Of a stretch of 64,000 bases of DNA, positions 61,464 through 64,000 are shown piece by piece. The position numbers and the translations under genes were made by a program. Numbering within the stretch: the first letter of the stretch is position 1; each line of letters begins with the position of its first letter. The stretch comes from Azadirachta indica (Eukaryota; Streptophyta; Magnoliopsida; Sapindales; Meliaceae), in assembly GCA_022749755.1 (NCBI GenBank), contig CM040453.1:13463368-13527367 (forward strand), written 5' to 3'. The notes under the pieces are model-generated. The model did not search any database and was not told where the DNA came from. It was given only the letters and a program-made list of their open reading frames with translations.

Positions 61464-63033
61464 ATGCAGAAGCAGAACTTCAGTATAACGATTCAAGAAG
61501 AAAGAGTTCCCTCCACTGACAGAGTCAAGGTCTTCATATCTTCTGGAATTGCTGTGCTGTTTATATGTTTTCTTGATTTCTCATTCCTTGTTTTTAGTCT
61601 CAGGTTCAAGAATCGAGCACTCTGCAGATTGAAGCAGCAGTGGCGGGGCAATTCCTGAGAAAGCTCTTTAAATTCCTTTTCTACTTTCACTTAATCCTAA
61701 TCACAATCTTATCAATCGTCTTGACAGTTCGAGGTGTCGTTTCAGCTAAGAGGCACCATTTCCACCCCAAGAAATGGTACCCTCCCCTGCTTGCTTCCAC
61801 AGCATGTGCTGGAATTGTTTCTCTGGTTTGGCAATGGATTACTCAGAGCAACCCTTCAAAAGCTATAAGGATATGCTTCTGGACTGGCCCCTTGATGACT
61901 TGTTCATTTGGGATACTGCTTCTGTTGATTAACTCTGCTGCTGGTCTAGCAATCGGTGCCATTGCTATCATCTCTGCCTTCATTCAATCCCTCTACACTT
62001 GCTGGGTGAACCCCCGATTTGAATATGCCGGCAAAATCTTAGCAGTCTCCACAGCTTTCCCTCCTGCTAGAACTACAATTTTGGCCATTCAATCAATCAT
62101 CGTCGGTGTTGTATATTCTTCCTTGCTGGTTTCTGGCATTGGAGGAGCAACTGCTACGGGAACTACCTTAGACATCTTCTTCATAATAGTGATTCTGCTC
62201 AGCCTGGCATGGACTTTGCAAGTAGTCAAGAACGTACAGCAAGTTACAATCTCACGCATCAAATACATACACTTCGCATACGGGGCAGATATGGAAACAC
62301 AAATAGCTTTTCGCGACACGATTAAGTACTTAATGGGAAGTGTTTACATCGGTTCATTGTTTGTCCCAATTCTTGGGGTGATCCGGGGTTCTGCCCGAGC
62401 TATCAGTCTGGTGGCAGGAGATAGAGATGAGTTCTTGTTCTCATGCGCTAATTGTTATTCAGCTGTTGCTTCAGCTCTTGCAATGCGTGGAAATCGCTGG
62501 GGCTTTGTGCATGTAGGAGTTTACAATAAAGGTTTCATCCAGGCATCTTTTGATACATGGGAAATGTTCAGGACAGTGGGGTTGGAAACTCTGATCGACT
62601 CGGATCTCACAGGGACGTTCTGTTTCTTCAGCGGGTTGGCAGGAGGTGCTGCAAGTGCCTTAGTTGGAGGAATCTGGACATTAGTTGTTCATAAGAGATA
62701 TGCTACAGAAGTGTCTATATATGCTTTCCTCGTCGGCTATTTCATGGTAATACTTTAGATCTTTCTAGGAAATAAAAAAAAAAATTCTCATCTTCAAATC
62801 TGTAAAACAAATTAACTTTTGTAGTTTCGATTATGTTTCAGAATCGGGTGGCGATGGCATGGCCTCAAGCATGTGTTTCGGCATACTATGTTGCTTACGC
62901 AGAGAACGCAGAGAACCCTCGGTTTGACTCAACTATCCCAGATCGCATTCAAGAGCTTCAGAGATACTATACTCAACAGAGAGAAAACCCAGACCCAAGC
63001 CAGCTGTGGGAACAGTATCAACCCACTGAATGA
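61464..63033 (+). CDS. Choline-transporter-like (CTL/DUF580) membrane protein
   Basis: Three exons: 61464-61529, 61598-62746 and 62842-63033, in phase, 468 residues. Intron 1 is only 68 bp. The long middle exon has no ATG at its start (the frame enters at an acceptor reading TTTTTAG), which is why the small first exon beginning MQKQNFSITIQEE was added. The protein has about ten hydrophobic segments, starting with LFYFHLILITILSIVLTV. The conserved CTL block includes YTCWVNPRFEYAGKIL, FRDTIKYLMGSVYIGSLFVPILG and the serine/cysteine-rich SCANCYSAVASALAMRG. The tail exon carries AWPQACVSAYYVAYAENAEN and is hydrophilic. CTL proteins sit in plasma membrane or endomembranes and are associated with choline or lipid transport. 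The actual substrate is not shown by sequence. Length fits the shorter plant subfamily. Confidence 0.9.
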
Positions 63034-63825
63034 AGATATACATATACACCATATCCAAATCCAAAACTGACTCGGACAGGGTCGGTTATACAGTGAAGTT
63101 GAAGATTTTGACTACCAAAGAGTAAGCCCAATGATGATGAAAAGCATGTTATACTGAGTCATCCATATTTCACTAGTTAACACAGGTTTATTAGGAAAAT
63201 TACCACCGAGAGAAACATTGTACAAGGACATAAACTTCCATTTTTCCTTTTTTATTTTTTTCATTTGGTAAATAGCATTCAAGTCTTATTGTACACTTTA
63301 TACAAGCTTCAAAATAGTAAAATTTTCTGCAATAAAAGCATAAGGCTGGTGAGTGTTGACACAGGATCCCATTCCAATGCCGTAGGCATTGAAAACCTGC
63401 CCAACTAACTTGATTTTCATTGCAGTCCTTTTACAGCCTCCTTTAAACCATTTTCTGCTTACTCTTAAGAAAGCAAAGTGAATATGTATACTGTACGCCA
63501 CAATGTACCAAGGAACGAGCAATGAAAAAATTCACTGATAAGAGACGCATATGTGATAAAGAAACTAGAGCTCAAAACCATTCTAAAAAGAATAAAGGAA
63601 GTATGATTACAGAGGAAAATAACCTTACAGAAATAATTAGAATCGAACACAATGCTAGTAATTTTTTTTTTCCTTTTTTCACTATAAAATCAGCATAAAT
63701 TACCGTGGAACTAAGAGCTGTAGAAAACCACGAGACAAGAATTAAGTGACTTCACCGGGCAAGCATTGCAATACAAGGCTACAACAAAATCTGATAAGAC
63801 AAGGAAACCAGTAGAGATATTTGTT
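63034..63825. other. 3' flanks of two convergent genes
   Basis: This holds the 3' UTR of the CTL gene and, from the right, probably the 3' UTR of the zinc-finger gene. No open frame is supported. Confidence 0.55.
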
Positions 63826-63884
63826 TCAACGATGACCTCGGCCACCACATTCTGTGCACATAATATTCCCAGTTCCCCCACAAC
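63826..63884 (-). CDS. DnaJ-type cysteine-rich zinc-finger protein, last exon only (gene runs off the window)
   Basis: After an acceptor (GTGTAG) on the minus strand comes a 59-bp exon that reads CGGTGNIMCTECGGRGHR and stop. The CGGTG and CTECGGRGHR pieces are the ends of CXXCXGXG repeats of the DnaJ zinc-binding domain. Ending right after the zinc finger is typical of small plant chloroplast proteins such as BSD2-like or LQY1-like DnaJ zinc-finger chaperones, not of full DnaJ. Upstream exons lie outside the window, so the exact member cannot be named. Confidence 0.72.
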
Positions 63885-64000
63885 CTACACAGTCACAATT
63901 ATCATATTAGAACATTGTATTTACCAAAAGTAATCAGCAAGAAAAACTGGATATTTAACGGTCAAGTGGCTTTCACACACTTTTTAATAGTATTTCCCTC

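Noticed and set aside
61640..61642. Start of the CTL protein at a GTG codon
   Set aside because: GTG is not a usual plant start. The frame stays open upstream to an acceptor at 61597, and an ATG exon with a matching donor lies 68 bp further up.

Overview
The window is nuclear DNA of a flowering plant, most likely a eudicot. Intergenic DNA is long and AT-rich. Genes have many short GT-AG introns, and the protein families (PSY peptides, MCTP, GT14 glucuronosyltransferase, plant-type FCP1-like phosphatases) are plant ones. Nothing bacterial, viral, organellar or CRISPR-like was seen, and no transposon coding sequence.

Region 1 (1-5,850) is gene-poor AT-rich DNA with simple repeats. Region 2 (about 5,850-43,550) is the most interesting part. 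A unit made of a small secreted-peptide gene of the PSY (plant peptide containing sulfated tyrosine) family, a non-coding spacer and the 3' half of BRF1 (TFIIIB subunit) occurs three times in the same orientation. Going left to right: PSY-1, spacer A, BRF1 fragment A; PSY-2, spacer B, BRF1 fragment B; PSY-3, spacer C, and finally the complete 19-exon BRF1 gene (minus strand, 32,626-43,547, 617 codons). The two fragments share the same internal deletions, and PSY-2 and PSY-3 share changes that PSY-1 lacks. This supports a two-step history: first PSY-spacer-BRF1 was duplicated and one BRF1 copy decayed; then the block fragment-PSY-spacer was duplicated again.

Region 3 (43,550-64,000) is ordinary single-copy gene space. 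It holds an intronless MCTP protein with four C2 domains (46,308-49,313, +), a four-exon GT14 glycosyltransferase (51,343-54,082, -), an intronless FCP1/CPL4-like CTD phosphatase (55,828-56,922, +) with a dead tandem copy (58,374-59,533, +), a three-exon choline-transporter-like protein (61,464-63,033, +), and at the right edge the last exon of a DnaJ-type zinc-finger protein (63,826-63,884, -).

The genes do not form a pathway. The common theme is local tandem duplication: the PSY/BRF1 array, the phosphatase pair, a duplicated stretch inside BRF1 intron 9, and small direct repeats. All exon boundaries were read by eye from GT-AG signals, reading frame and family similarity. Family assignments rest on recognised motifs, not on a search.
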